A stretch of 64,000 nucleotides of DNA from Schistosoma mansoni (taxonomy: Eukaryota > Platyhelminthes > Trematoda > Strigeidida > Schistosomatidae), in the NCBI RefSeq assembly GCF_000237925.1, contig NW_017386062.1:310001-374000 (forward strand), read 5' to 3'. Under the pieces are notes generated by a model. The model saw nothing but the letters and a program-made list of their open reading frames with translations, searched no databases and was not told the DNA's origin. Made by a program: the position numbers and the translations under genes. Positions 49,901 through 59,017 of the stretch are shown here, one piece after another; the stretch's first letter is position 1; every line of letters begins with the position of its first letter.

Positions 49901-52154
49901 GCTCCATCAAAATAGTGATCAATAAATATTAGCACATCACTAAAAGATCATGTATATAAAAAGTACTTGACTGAGCATACAAAACATTTGGCGCAGTTGT
50001 TTGTGAAGGGATAAAAACCCAGGACAAATAAAAATAACTATCATCCGAGCTTTTTTCAGTTTATGCACAAAAATTGTGTTTATATTATGAGAAATACAGG
50101 AGAAAACTTTTTTTTAGCAAGCATTAAGCGTACAGAAATTGCCGAAACAAAACATAAATGTACAACATTGAAGTGTTTAGAGGAAGGAGTCAAGAATTAA
50201 CTTACCATAATAATCAGTTGAACGACCTGCTAATCAAATACAGTTTAAAGAATATACTACCACAGAATGTCTCAAAATCAATCAATCAATTTTTTCCACG
50301 TATCATAATTTTATCCAATATGTGAAAGGTTCACGAGAATTTATGTCATCTCCAGAATGTAGTAAGTTAGGAACAATGTCTTATTGAAAGAACCGCTAGC
50401 ATTATTCTGTAAGACGAAACCTGTCACTAGTAGTGATCAAATGTAATTGCAACGACATGGGACCCCATCACTTCAAAACTAGTAAACAGTGAGGTCATTG
50501 TTTTATTAGATCCCCGTTTCCAGTTACTCTGTACAAAAATTCCATGGCTTATCTGATCTGCATCTACAAACATTCGTTTCCATTGTTCTCCAAGTATCTT
50601 AGAGTCAATAACTTGACATCACATGATTTTGATCACGGTTCAAAATCATTCTAACCACACTAATGTTTGAATGAGGATTGTCTCCTTTCTAATGTAGATC
50701 GACCATAGTTCACAGATACAACAGGAGACAGTTATGCGACTTAAATGATATCTATTAACTTTGTCAGTACAAATTATCCGTAACTTTGAACATTCAGTAG
50801 GATATTATTACTGTAGCGAGTGGTCAAATTGAATTTAAAGGAATTGATAATAAGGTGTCGTTTCGTACATCTCTGGGATACAGTTTATGAAAATATTAGG
50901 TATGTAACGATCATGGGGTTAATATGTGAAGAGGAATATGTGTATAGAAAAAAACGAATATACGAAAAAACTGAAACTGACAAATAGGTTGCTTACTTTC
51001 TCGTTCTTGAGGTTCTTCTAGAGTCTGAGTTTCTTTGCTATAAATTATGGTTTCCGGAGGAGGGATCGCAATCTCAAAAACATCGGAAATTTGCAAATTT
51101 TTCCGTTTCTTGGAATTACGTTGACTAACAATAAAAAGCGTAGCAGAAATTAGGAGAAGACGTAAAATCATCCTAAATTCATGAGTTTTGAATGAGAAAA
51201 CAATTGTTATCATACTGGAATCTATGGCATCATAGCAAATTCACCCAATATTTAGTTAAAAGGAAAGCGAAGCTTCTCCACTCACACCAAAAGTTTTCCT
51301 GAGTATGAATTTGTATTAGTTAAATGATTTGTCTTTCTCGCCTCAATTAAGGTTTGCCAAAAACATCTTTTCAATCGTGTACGCAGCAAATTTTCACACT
51401 GATTTAAAAAATCGTTTGCACCCAAAGTTTATACAGCACGTCATAAATATATGATAAATCGGACAACGTTTATGGCATTAGGCAAACAAACAGATTTTTG
51501 ACACTAAATATTTGTAGTTAAATTATGTGCTGGTTTCGCATGCCTGTCTGACAGCTGGGTGGCAATCAAAGTGGTGGTGAAAACAGAATAGATCAGTAGG
51601 CAGTATTGAAAACCAATTTCAAATTACGTTTTCGGAAGATCAAAAAGCATTAGAGACTAGATGCGAACCGTTGTAACAAAACCAACAAAAAGCTTTTAAC
51701 AAGTGTCTTGGACAAAAGACTTTCGACAAAAGTCTACAATTTTTTCCCAACCTTAATTTATGATAAGCATGTCTCCTGGTGTCCAGATGAATAATTTTCC
51801 CACCACAGGTGTAACCATGTAAGGCATAGGAAATCAAAAATATAAACAGTAAATAAATCACGAGATCGCCTTACTGCACAAATGAATGTTGATGAAAACT
51901 GATGAAAAAACTCACAGAATGCCATCAACCGTATCAATAGATGGTGATTCTAGTTCACGTATACTGCTAGCTTGAGGCAGCACGGGTTCAGGTAAGCCAA
52001 GATCCTTTAATAATTCATCAGTCGTTTGACGTATGTCTGAGACCTCAACATCATGTATGCCAATTTTCTTTATTTCCTCCCTTTTCTTTTTTTCTTCTCG
52101 CATAGCAAGAAGCTTTGCTTTCTTCCGCTCTAACTCTGCTTTCCGGTCCGACAT
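31712..52154 (-). CDS. DYNC1I: Cytoplasmic dynein 1 intermediate chain, multi-exon gene
   Basis: Dynein intermediate chain: scaffold of the cytoplasmic dynein-1 motor that joins heavy chains to LC8, Tctex and roadblock light chains and to dynactin. Eight coding exons were read on the minus strand: 51916-52154, 50997-51124, 50206-50229, 40467-40658, [missing], 35557-35868, 33975-34286, 33217-33520, 31712-31984. Exon 1 has the basic N-terminal helix ([10 protein letters not shown]...[11 protein letters not shown]) that binds p150Glued/NudE. Exon 2 has the LC8-type motif YSKETQT. The last four exons carry the WD40 propeller, opening with FFDERWSKH and [14 protein letters not shown]. All adjoining exon phases agree except 40467-40658 to 35557-35868, so an exon (expected roadblock-binding and VERAL-type helix) is missing. 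Visible exons give about 595 residues against about 640 in animal homologues. Confidence 0.95.
32205..32440 (+). mobile_element. Penelope-like GIY-YIG fragment in a dynein intron
   Basis: On the strand opposite the host gene, 32336-32430 reads CIYEF[19 protein letters not shown], then [10 protein letters not shown], the conserved beginning of the GIY-YIG nuclease of Penelope-like elements. It is short, with one stop, in the last intron of the dynein gene. Confidence 0.55.
33217..33520 (-). CDS. DYNC1I: DYNC1I exon (WD40 repeats)
   Basis: Acceptor CTCTTTAG and donor GTAAGT. The first base completes the AGT serine from the preceding exon; it ends in phase 0. It encodes [35 protein letters not shown] and [20 protein letters not shown], two WD40 blades, ending WDMNQDAE. 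The residues match the family's SFDWTVKLW and YVYDVMWSPTHPALFA blocks. Confidence 0.95.
33975..34286 (-). CDS. DYNC1I: DYNC1I exon (WD40 repeats)
   Basis: Begins with A, completing CGA after the donor at 35557, and ends in AG before GTAATC. It encodes [40 protein letters not shown] and a blade with [17 protein letters not shown]. The NKRTPVQR and GTQNAHN blocks are hallmarks of the dynein IC family. A GA dinucleotide run (34299-34311) sits in the intron next to the acceptor. Confidence 0.95.
35557..35868 (-). CDS. DYNC1I: DYNC1I exon (start of WD40 propeller)
   Basis: Starts after TTGTTATAG with G as the third base of a split codon, then [19 protein letters not shown]. It continues [20 protein letters not shown] and ends [13 protein letters not shown], donor GTAGGT. 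It is the strongest family match in the window. Because it needs two bases from the preceding exon, it cannot follow the 40467-40658 exon in frame. Confidence 0.95.
35928..38453 (+). mobile_element. RTE-clade non-LTR retrotransposon, 5'-truncated and decayed
   Basis: Antisense insertion in a dynein intron, starting only about 60 bp upstream of an exon acceptor. The plus strand reads VSPNHTTEN...[17 protein letters not shown] and [11 protein letters not shown] (end of the APE-type endonuclease, frame change near 36028), the linker [11 protein letters not shown]-type block, then 36432-36830 with the RT N-terminus ([26 protein letters not shown]). A broken RT core, the catalytic box as SDFTGD near 37390, [18 protein letters not shown], and a 3' part with [17 protein letters not shown] follow. 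Many stops and frameshifts; no function remains. It resembles the schistosome SR2 lineage of RTE. Confidence 0.85.
38453..38703 (+). repeat. Tandem duplication of the RTE 3' end
   Basis: 38453-38703 repeats 37946-38196 at a 507-bp period with one substitution seen by eye (CAGACAGC against CAGACTGC). It runs into the N gap. Either a genuine tandem array of retroelement 3' ends or a collapsed and repeated contig end. Confidence 0.8.
38704..38903. other. Assembly gap (200 N)
   Basis: A run of exactly 200 N inside the dynein intron region where one or more coding exons are unaccounted for. Confidence 0.98.
39139..39400 (-). mobile_element. Second non-LTR retrotransposon fragment
   Basis: The minus strand reads [20 protein letters not shown], then [16 protein letters not shown] and [12 protein letters not shown], the post-catalytic part of a non-LTR reverse transcriptase (YLGS...[12 protein letters not shown] type). 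It differs clearly from the RTE copy just upstream, so it is another lineage. More of the same element may extend to the gap at 38904. Confidence 0.6.
39588..39742. mobile_element. Class 2 SINE, rearranged
   Basis: Left part (39588-39660): antisense tRNA-like head with B-box antisense GAGATTCGAACTC and the start of the hammerhead, truncated just inside CTGCTCA. Right part: plus-strand GTCCAGTGCTTCCAGG and the repeat tail CATGGTGGTCTAGCTTCAAT. The ribozyme core is split and lost. Confidence 0.65.
40467..40658 (-). CDS. DYNC1I: DYNC1I exon (intrinsically disordered linker)
   Basis: Acceptor CTTTTTCACAG; frame [20 protein letters not shown], then [20 protein letters not shown] and an acidic serine/asparagine tail; donor GTGAGT after GATA (phase 1). 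Its phase fits the micro-exon at 50206-50229 upstream. Sequence in this part of intermediate chains is poorly conserved, so assignment rests on the phase chain, splice sites and composition. Confidence 0.75.
42300..42835 (+). repeat. Dispersed repeat with AATA-type tail, copy 1
   Basis: Shares a long colinear match with 53905-54440: GGAGAGTC at the start, CCAAACCAAT, CTTGTGGATTAGAC, and GGTTTGGGCATC or GGTTTGGACACC near the end. It closes in AAATAAATAAGTAAATAAA. A higher-GC body with an AATA-repeat tail suggests the 3' end of a non-LTR element or its non-autonomous derivative. It lies within a dynein intron, opposite strand. Confidence 0.65.
44378..44462. repeat. Imperfect hairpin
   Basis: GAGCACT-(n)-CATGTGATTGCTGTA at the left pairs with TACAGTAATCACATG-(n)-AGTGCTC at the right, around a loop of about 30 bases. 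It may be a small foldback transposon or its remnant; no coding content. Confidence 0.55.
46050..48703 (+). mobile_element. Non-LTR retrotransposon (CR1-like), internally deleted
   Basis: A 5' non-coding part (to about 46950) is followed by an APE-endonuclease fragment (46961-47182, [26 protein letters not shown]), a compressed linker, then RT (47464-48067) with [26 protein letters not shown] split by a frameshift near 47820, [20 protein letters not shown] and [19 protein letters not shown]. The frame then jumps at about 48068 to the far C-terminus ([32 protein letters not shown]). The RT palm with its YADD box is absent, a deletion of roughly 0.7-1 kb relative to intact relatives. The 3' UTR ends near GCTGACTGACA (48703). 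Antisense to the host dynein gene. Confidence 0.85.
46106..46200 (+). mobile_element. Class 1 SINE hammerhead remnant
   Basis: Colinear with the intact ribozyme at 62.9 kb: CTCAAGATAACAGGTACAC, then TTGTTGACAAATGC in place of the CTGACGAG region, CACGAAGTC in place of CGAAAC, and ATCCAGAATTTCCTGTCGAC. Core boxes are mutated, so it is inactive. It overlaps the start of the CR1-like element, which may have inserted into or next to it. Confidence 0.6.
50206..50229 (-). CDS. DYNC1I: DYNC1I micro-exon (24 nt)
   Basis: CAGGTCGTTCAACTGATTAT plus TATG lies between a TTGATTAG acceptor and a GTAAG donor. In phase it reads T-G-R-S-T-D-Y-Y-V across both junctions (preceding exon supplies A, following exon supplies TA), giving TGRSTDYYVLTYDEG. 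The length is a multiple of three, so it can be included or skipped without a frame change. Schistosome genes commonly use micro-exons. Sequence support is splice-site and phase logic only. Confidence 0.6.
50997..51124 (-). CDS. DYNC1I: DYNC1I exon 2 (LC8-binding segment)
   Basis: Acceptor TTATTGTTAG; frame (L)[18 protein letters not shown], then [20 protein letters not shown]; donor GTAAGC, phase 1. The [14 protein letters not shown] block corresponds to the family motif PPREIVTYTKETQT, whose KETQT is the LC8 light-chain binding site with the Tctex site just upstream. Confidence 0.9.
51916..52154 (-). CDS. DYNC1I: DYNC1I exon 1 (N-terminal coiled coil)
   Basis: Starts [20 protein letters not shown], a single alpha-helix/coiled coil of alternating Lys/Arg/Glu that in homologues binds p150Glued and NudE, and continues to [20 protein letters not shown]. 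Donor GTGAGT after GGCATTCT. The ATG is preceded 13 bases upstream by CCTTTTTAG (antisense 52168-52176 approximately), which could be a 5'-UTR acceptor or a spliced-leader trans-splice site. Upstream in-frame codons are not family-like. Confidence 0.95.
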
Positions 52155-53487
52155 CAGGAAAGCGATCCTAAAAAGGCAAGTAGCGGTCCTGTCGAATTGT
52201 ACCCTAAAAAGTTGTCGATGATAAAGTAGCTGCGACAAAAATAAAACTTTTAAAGACAATTTTTTAATTATTTCTTGGAAGAAATCGTTGCTCAGTAATG
52301 ATATAATGTGGTGTTGTTTAAGTGCTTATCAGAATCCCCGATTGTTCAGATGAGTACGTTACTCTCGAAAGTAATTTTACCTAGGTTGGTGGTTCTTCTC
52401 ATATGCCGTCGTATAACCAGACTTTGAATTGTTCTTGAAAATTACTAGTCTCATTACAAAGGAGGCAACACTTTGAATATGTAAGACCATTTCCTGAAAG
52501 GTGTCGACTAAATTTCCCGGGCCCATGAATGTTAGTGGGCGTAAAACCTGAGGCTGGGCAGTATATAAGTGTGGATACTGTATTCAAATACTGAATTACT
52601 TAACCCGATCCCTACTTCACGTATTCCTGCACAATTACGGACTCATTTGTAAAGTTTAAATAACTATATAACTCTTCCGCTTGAACTTATATAGGTTATC
52701 CAGCCTCCCATCCTTCACAAACTGAGCTTAAGACAGTGTCCTACATATTAGACAGAATAAATAGTAATTGTTGGTGTGGACTTGTGGTGTTGTGGACTAT
52801 GTGGTTGGAGTTAGTAATAAAATGTTTGTTTCTCTTAAGACATATATGTATATAGCCTTCAGTTTGTTGTAGGAATGCCAATACAATCATCCATTGTTCC
52901 GATTCTCATTCGTTTTACCTGGTACATTTTTGTCAGAAACGTTAGCATAGAACATGTTTCAAGAAGATGTATGAAATGTACGCGTGAAGGTATATTAACT
53001 AAAATAGAGATGAGAGTGACTGCATATGCGCCTTAGTAAATAATTCTAAGTTGCTGTCTAAAGACTCCAACAATCAGTAGACTTCATTTGCCAACATGGC
53101 TCAGACAAAGTCACTTACTATAGGCTGGTACCACATGTTGGTTTTTGTAGCTCTTATTTTGAATGTCCCAGTTTTAAGAATTACCACATTTTTACTTGAC
53201 TCTATCTAATTCCCTTCGGAGTAGTTAAGTGAGATTGCTTTTTCTAGCTAAATGATGTTTACATTAAACGATGGTTGATCACAGTCGACTCAGGTGGCGT
53301 TTTCTTGAAGCTGGATGAATTGTACATGATTCTTAAATTTGCATCACGCGTTGTTTTCATAGAGTTGATCTCAATGAATTATATATCGTGTTCGCTGCAC
53401 GACCCATCATGTTGCCGTTTTTCTCTTACGATACCATATAGGTGATCTTTTCACTGTTCGCCATTTCACTAGTTACCAGAGATCGAA
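52155..53487. promoter_or_regulatory. Divergent intergenic region between DYNC1I and EAF
   Basis: The two coding starts face away from each other over 1.3 kb, so this stretch must hold both 5' UTRs and promoters unless a further upstream non-coding exon exists. I see no clear TATA box or other defined element and no repeat copy. Confidence 0.35.
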
Positions 53488-53748
53488 ATGCAACTCAATG
53501 GGACGTTCGACGTGAAGTTAGGTAAAAGCTTCCTAGATCGAGATTCAACATCCTACATGACCATGCGTTGCGATTTCATGCCTGCTTCTGTCGATCGTTC
53601 ACAACCTGGGTCAATCAAAGTAAACGAGAACAAAGAAGTTGTTGTCAGTCTGCCTAACGTTACAAACTCTGGACCAGATACAGCAACTTTGTTTCGTGGA
53701 ACTGCACGTCCTGTTCAAAAAGAATGTATTTTGATCTACAATAAAAAG
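53488..53748 (+). CDS. EAF: ELL-associated factor (EAF) exon 1
   Basis: Encodes MQLNGTFDVKLGKSFLDRDS, then YMTMRCDFMPASVDRSQPGS and PVQKECILIYNKK (87 codons). This is the EAF N-terminal domain, with the family blocks LKLGxSF, RYDFKPASID, LPN, and KECILI. EAF proteins bind ELL and help the super/little elongation complexes stimulate RNA polymerase II in the nucleus. It ends in phase 0 at a GTGATA donor, a weak context. An AG lies 8 bases before the ATG (TTACCAG), possibly a trans-splice acceptor. Confidence 0.9.
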
Positions 53749-53904
53749 GTGATACAACAAGACTTAAAAATATTTTGAACACAACTATAGTTTTCTCATT
53801 TGATTGTTTAACATATTTTCAACCAAGATAAAGGTGCACCACGCAATTACAGTGATTGTTTATTTTTGCTTAATATTCATCATCTAAACAGTCAGGTACT
53901 GACC

Positions 53905-54440
53905 GTAAATAGACCCCCCAAATACCTTGGTACGATCGATGGTGGAGAGAGTCCTCTTCTCCTATCGAAATACCCTCGCATGGCCACGTGTGTACAGACA
54001 CTGCCAGAAAATTCCTACTCACTGCATTCTCTCAGCAGATGTGTTTACGAAATCGGGAGGATGAAAAGCGAATGTCCGGTGCTTTGACCGGGTTAGTGGG
54101 TACGGAGGGTCTACCTAGGGGAGTTGGAAAACCCTGATTCCAAACCAATTGTGCACATGGGCTCTAGAATCCTGAAGGAACAAATGGCATATAAATCTAT
54201 TGTTGGTTATTGACTACCATGGTACTTCATCTCCTAAAGTTGCACCACTATCTTGTGGATTAGACCTTCAGGTCGAAGGCTCGGGGTGTGGTCCTGCAAG
54301 AAATCCACTCCGGTTTGGGCATCCGGGCAGCATTCCTGCCCTCACACAGATCAATGATAACTGCTACTGACCTCACTGTTATTATGTGGCTCATATGTAT
54401 TTAGAGTCCTCTTGTATGTGTTCAAATAAATAGATTACTA
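53905..54440 (+). repeat. Dispersed repeat with AATA-type tail, copy 2
   Basis: Counterpart of 42300-42835, inside the single EAF intron in the same orientation as the gene. Shared blocks include CCAAACCAAT, CTTGTGGATTAGAC and GGTTTGGGCATC; it ends in TTCAAATAAATAG. Its 5' boundary is uncertain. The remainder of the EAF intron (54441-55726) shows nothing recognisable. Confidence 0.65.
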
Positions 54441-55726
54441 AGTAGTTTTCGGTTGGTTGTCTGCTATCTCACCTAAAGATCACTCACAGATCCTACCATA
54501 TTTTACTTGTGTTTCAAGCACTACTTGCAAAACATTTTCAGAATTATTTCGTTGACTAACAATGATCGTGTTTTTCAATGGTCATTCATAACCGAATGCA
54601 TGGCTGGGTTGTCTGTCCTTTTCCGTGTTTTATGTACAACTACCAACTTTGCTTTTAGCTACAAGATTTTCTGGATACTCTACACCAGTTGTACAAACGT
54701 AAACTCTTACTGCATCGTTTTGAATTTTTGAGATCCAATTTAATCAAACTAAACTTATTCATCAAGTTCATATTTATGCATCCAGCTTTAAATCATACCA
54801 TCCAGGTATTCAAATTGACATGAGATAAACGGTGTTCGAACTAGCAACTCTGGTTACAAAGCGTGTTTTAACCTACATGCCATTGTTCCATTTCAGTTCA
54901 CGCAGTAGTTGCATACTTTGAATTCCAATTGTTTGTTTAGAGAAAAATTGACGTTCCGTAGTTTATCAGTCATTAACTTTGAAAGGTGTAAATCTCTAAA
55001 ACCTGCCTGTTTCGCAGAAATTGAATAAACAAGAGTTCCTCCCAAAATGTTTATAGTTTTCTTGTCCGTTTTGTGGACCTCATTGTGTGTGTTAGTTTGT
55101 GTAAAAAATCACAATATAGTTTGTGTAACTGGTACATTCTCCAGTGCTAAGCATTGATAAAAAATACTTCAATAAATGAATCTTTAACAACTCAGCAATA
55201 AATGAATTTTTGTCCAGCTCACTTTTAATGATCCTTGTTCGTTGCGAAATTGAGAAAAGTTAAGATTGGTTAAATTAACTAACATTTTCGCAGTAAACTC
55301 AAGTGCTTAGGAAAACTGGGTCGGCAATTTTCCATACATTTTCAACTCCCTCTAGTCTTATCCAAATGGCACCATTTGTTCAATTCATTTTCATTTATGG
55401 TTTTATACATCGTAGTTTGTCGCCTAACTGCAATGAACTATTGTTTGAAGGATAAATTACTAAAAAAAAACAAATCCATAACACACATCATACAATTTGT
55501 AAAACCACCACTGACGTACGTTGCATGTTTATAATAAACCTTACTGTTTTCAAACATCTCGCTTTCTCTTCCTTTCGGATACTTCGAGGTGCTTATCATA
55601 ACCTATTCTGCCTAAAAATTTAGTTTCGTATTAGGTATATTTTTCTCTGTTACTTTCTTGCGTTAACCAAAGATTACTAGTTTTCCTCCTCATCACCGAT
55701 GTGTTTTGTGTTACTCTCTGACTTAG

Positions 55727-56269
55727 ACTCATGAATTAACCTTGGAGAGAATCGCACATACCGTACAGCTAAAGAAAACTCGAGAAGAAAGAAAATCTGA
55801 CGCCACTGGTCCGCCCAACTCAGAAATACCACAGTTCCAGTCCTTGGCTGGCCGCTCAGAACAAGATTTGAAATCCATTCGACCATCTCCAACCAAAAGA
55901 AAATCAAATGATCCCGAGATGTCGACTTCGAGTACTATAGTACAACAGTCTACTCAAAAAAAGCCTTCACACTCTAGAACGCTAAGTAGTAGTAGTAGCA
56001 GCAGCAGTAGTAATAGTGGTACTTCTAGTAGTTGTGACATGGATATTGAAACATCAGAGAGTGATAGTGACAGCTCCTCAGAAAGTGATTCAAATTCATC
56101 TACTCTAAGTAGTTTATCAAATGATAAAAACAAAACATCGAAAACGAAACCATCTTCAAATGGAAAAACTAATATGAAAACAGTCAATACAACAAATTTA
56201 GCAGCCCATCGTAAACTGATTGAACATGATTTAAAACTAAGTGATTCTGACTCTGATTCTAGTGCATAG
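55727..56269 (+). CDS. EAF: EAF exon 2 and C-terminal Ser/Asp tail
   Basis: Acceptor CTCTGACTTAG; frame THELTLERIAHTVQLKKTRE continues the EAF domain's last strand (the homologous block has TGE-x-x-LERL and VKKTR), then a Lys/Pro/Ser-rich linker, a nine-serine run near 55985-56010, and SDSDSSSESDSNSS-type acidic serine repeats, ending DSDSDSSA and TAG. The acidic/serine tail is the transactivation region of EAFs. Joined to exon 1 the protein has 267 residues, close to the 260-268 of vertebrate EAF1/2. Confidence 0.9.
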   Translation, partial: THELTLERIAHTVQLKKTREERKSDATGPPNSEIPQFQSLAGRSEQDLKSIRPSPTKRKSNDPEMSTSSTIVQQSTQKKPSHSRTLSSSSSSSSSNSGTSSSCDMDIETSESDSDSSSESDSNSSTLSSLSNDKNKTSKTKPSSNGKTNMKTVNTTNLAAHRKLIEHDLKLSDSDSDSSA

Positions 56270-58663
56270 AATATTTAGGAAAAAAGCTGTTTTCTGTGAT
56301 TTGTGTTGTAAATAGTGATTCTTACTACAAAAAAGACATTCAAGAAGTATGTACCACTTTTCTGTATATGATTATCTCTTATGATTGGTTTTATTTATCT
56401 TTAAATAAATACTGCTATTTACATGAATTATGTTTCATTCTTTCTTGCAGTTATGTAAAAATTTCGTTCTGTTCCTTATCTTTATATTCTATATATGCAA
56501 CTCAGATGTTATGCAGTCGAATGGTCTTGTGAGATTCATTAACTCATTTAAACCAATAACTGTTACACCAAGATTATGGTCAGATCTACCCCCAGTGGTA
56601 CTAAATTCTAGTCATTCTCTTCTCTGGTGTTCTTTTTGGCAGTCTTATCATACCATGTTGATTTACTGGAGAATGTTTCAGATTGTTTAATCTTAAAGAC
56701 AGTGAATAATATTGACCTGATCTTAGATATTTAGTTAACACTTGCTACTCTATCAATAAAATTAAAGGGCTATTGATGGATTTTGGAGTAGTTTTCCTTA
56801 TAATGATAAGAATGATGAAAATCTGTGTCAAGTTCTTTTCAGCTTTCAATACTACCATAAAATCGCTACCTTCTTTCTCGATGACAGCCTATCATTTTGT
56901 GGATGAATTCATTTATGTATATTTGGCAGAGATAAACTGAAAGCTCCTAACTGGTCAATTAATTTAGGCAGTAAATATTAGATCAATACTCAAGCACTAT
57001 GTTGACCTTGTATCTCTGTCTTTCGATACAGAATATTTTCCGTGAGAATTTTGAGTTTTCACTTGTTTTCTCCTAAAGAGCAATTCAATGATTCACCTGG
57101 TAAGTGAACAGACAATATCATTAGGCAACGCTAGACAGCAAATTATTTTTTTATCTTTTTACACTACTTAATTGTAAATTTATTATGTACTAAGATATGT
57201 TGCTTTCTTACTGACAATGACTCCAGATTAGCCACCCAACAAGTTTAGTCATCTCTTTCAGAATAACATCAATACACATTGTGTATTTCGTTAACTCAAA
57301 TGTTAGTTTATGAGCTTAACTTTTTAAACCATCAAAATCTAGTGTTCATTGACCTTCAACTGCTGAGTTCCAAAAGTTAATGAGTTAAGTGGTAGTCGGT
57401 TTGAAAAACGATTATATGATCCATACAATAAATACATTTCAAATAATTTGATTACATATTTACTCGTCAAGACATCTGTGGAAACTGAGGAAGGTCAAAC
57501 AGATAAAAAGTGGTGTTTGGAAACATAAAAGGCAGTTTAAATTGTAGATGGTTTCTGAGCATTCATTTCACTCAACTGTTCTCGACAACTAGTAGACTTT
57601 TAATATTAACTGATTTTCTTGAACTAAATGCTGTCTTATATTGTATTTTTACATGAATGTTCCTCTTAGTAGCCTAGGTTCAAGTTGTAAAACAACTAGG
57701 ATTAGTCAAGGTATCTTATATAGATCGATTTGATTTCTAAGCTGTATTTTTTGCTGGTGTGTTTGTGCATGCGTATCGCTGGACGATTATACACTAAAAT
57801 CGATCAGTTGTCCAGTGCTTCCTGGTTTTCAGTAGATCCCCAAATAATATGTTTTTGATGAACATAGCTTAAGGATTTAGAGACATTCACGAATTTAAAC
57901 AAAGCAAGAACAGAGTTTTCAGAATAAAATCTATTGTATTTTAAGTTTAAGGTTTCTCATCAACTGCAAACCTGAAATTACGAGAAGCGATATACTAATT
58001 AATTGTCACAAATTGATTTGGTTTTGATGTTAATTGTCTAGTTGTTTATCATTCTTGTTTTGATTATTATTAACTGTGATATCACCTCTACGACTGTTTT
58101 GCAGCGAATGTATGCTGTCATGTTAACCATGTTTAATAACATATGTTACTTATCATGGTTTTCGGTTTCATTCTAAATATTTATTTCACCTTCATTTACT
58201 AGAGGCTGTACAACGTTTGCTTCTTATTATATTGCACCTTTTCAGTTTAAACTGTTCATAGTTGTTCATAAAAAGCTTCAAAATACAATTAATTCAGTTT
58301 ATTCTACAAATTTTGTTTTTTTTAACATTGTTTAAAGTTATCAAAAAAAGCAAACAGATAAAATTGCTGAATTGCTCGATTGGAACTATCATTTAATGCT
58401 TTTTAAATTATAAATTACATCCTAACTAAAGGTTATTCGTGTTGTACCGTCCAACTATCTAGTTTAATCAAATCTTTGAAATTTTTCAAATCATTAATTT
58501 CTATAAGATTTGTATAGTTGTATTTTTTTCTTTCCTGTCATTTTTTAGGATACATGTCTATGTGTGTAAAGTGAACTAACTGTCAGCTAAAATATATACC
58601 CTGTGAACTCAGCCAACTTTTACTGATTCATCTCTATCCAACTCAATTTTTTTCATTGTTTTA
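56270..58663. other. EAF 3' UTR and intergenic spacer
   Basis: The EAF transcript probably ends at one of the AATAAA sites after the stop (about 56403 or 56755). The rest is AT-rich. At 57780-57850 a plus-strand scrap of the class 2 SINE product arm (GTCCAGTGCTTCCTGGTTTT) is the only repeat I recognise. Confidence 0.5.
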
Positions 58664-59017
58664 ATGGCTATAGTTCAGTATATTGTATTACGTCGTGATT
58701 TGTTAACGGCACTGAATTGGCCTTTAGGTGCTTTAATTGCACAAGGTTGTCATGCCGCTACAGCAGCCATCGCTACTTACTTTACACATCCAGATACGGT
58801 ATTATATCTAAACGATCTAAATAGAATGCATAAAGTTGTTTTAGGGGTTGAAAATGCGGAACAATTGGAAAATTTAGCAAGTAAATTAAAAGATGCCAGT
58901 ATCGACCATTATTTGTGGATAGAACAACCGGAAGATCTGTGCACAGCATTAGCTACACGCCCATACGAGAAGTCAGCTATTCAGGTTTATTTTAAGGGAC
59001 TTAAATTACTATCATGA
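58664..59017 (+). CDS. PTRHD1: PTRHD1 homologue (peptidyl-tRNA hydrolase domain)
   Basis: A 117-aa intronless protein matching the PTRHD1 family over its full length: IVQYIVLRRDLLTALNWPLG, ALIAQGCHAATAAI, DLNRMHKVVLGVENAEQLEN, IDHYLWIEQPEDLCTALATR and PYEKSAIQVYFKGLKLL. The family has the PTH2 fold, though human PTRHD1 is reported to lack normal hydrolase activity or to be only distantly related. The AQ-CHA and EQPE blocks are present. Length is slightly shorter than human (about 140) because the N-terminal extension is missing. The start is chosen at the Met two residues before the conserved VQY. AATAAA follows at about 59107. Confidence 0.92.
   Translation: MAIVQYIVLRRDLLTALNWPLGALIAQGCHAATAAIATYFTHPDTVLYLNDLNRMHKVVLGVENAEQLENLASKLKDASIDHYLWIEQPEDLCTALATRPYEKSAIQVYFKGLKLLS

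Noticed and set aside
55954-56187. Minus-strand leucine-rich ORF
   Set aside because: Antisense of the EAF serine repeats.
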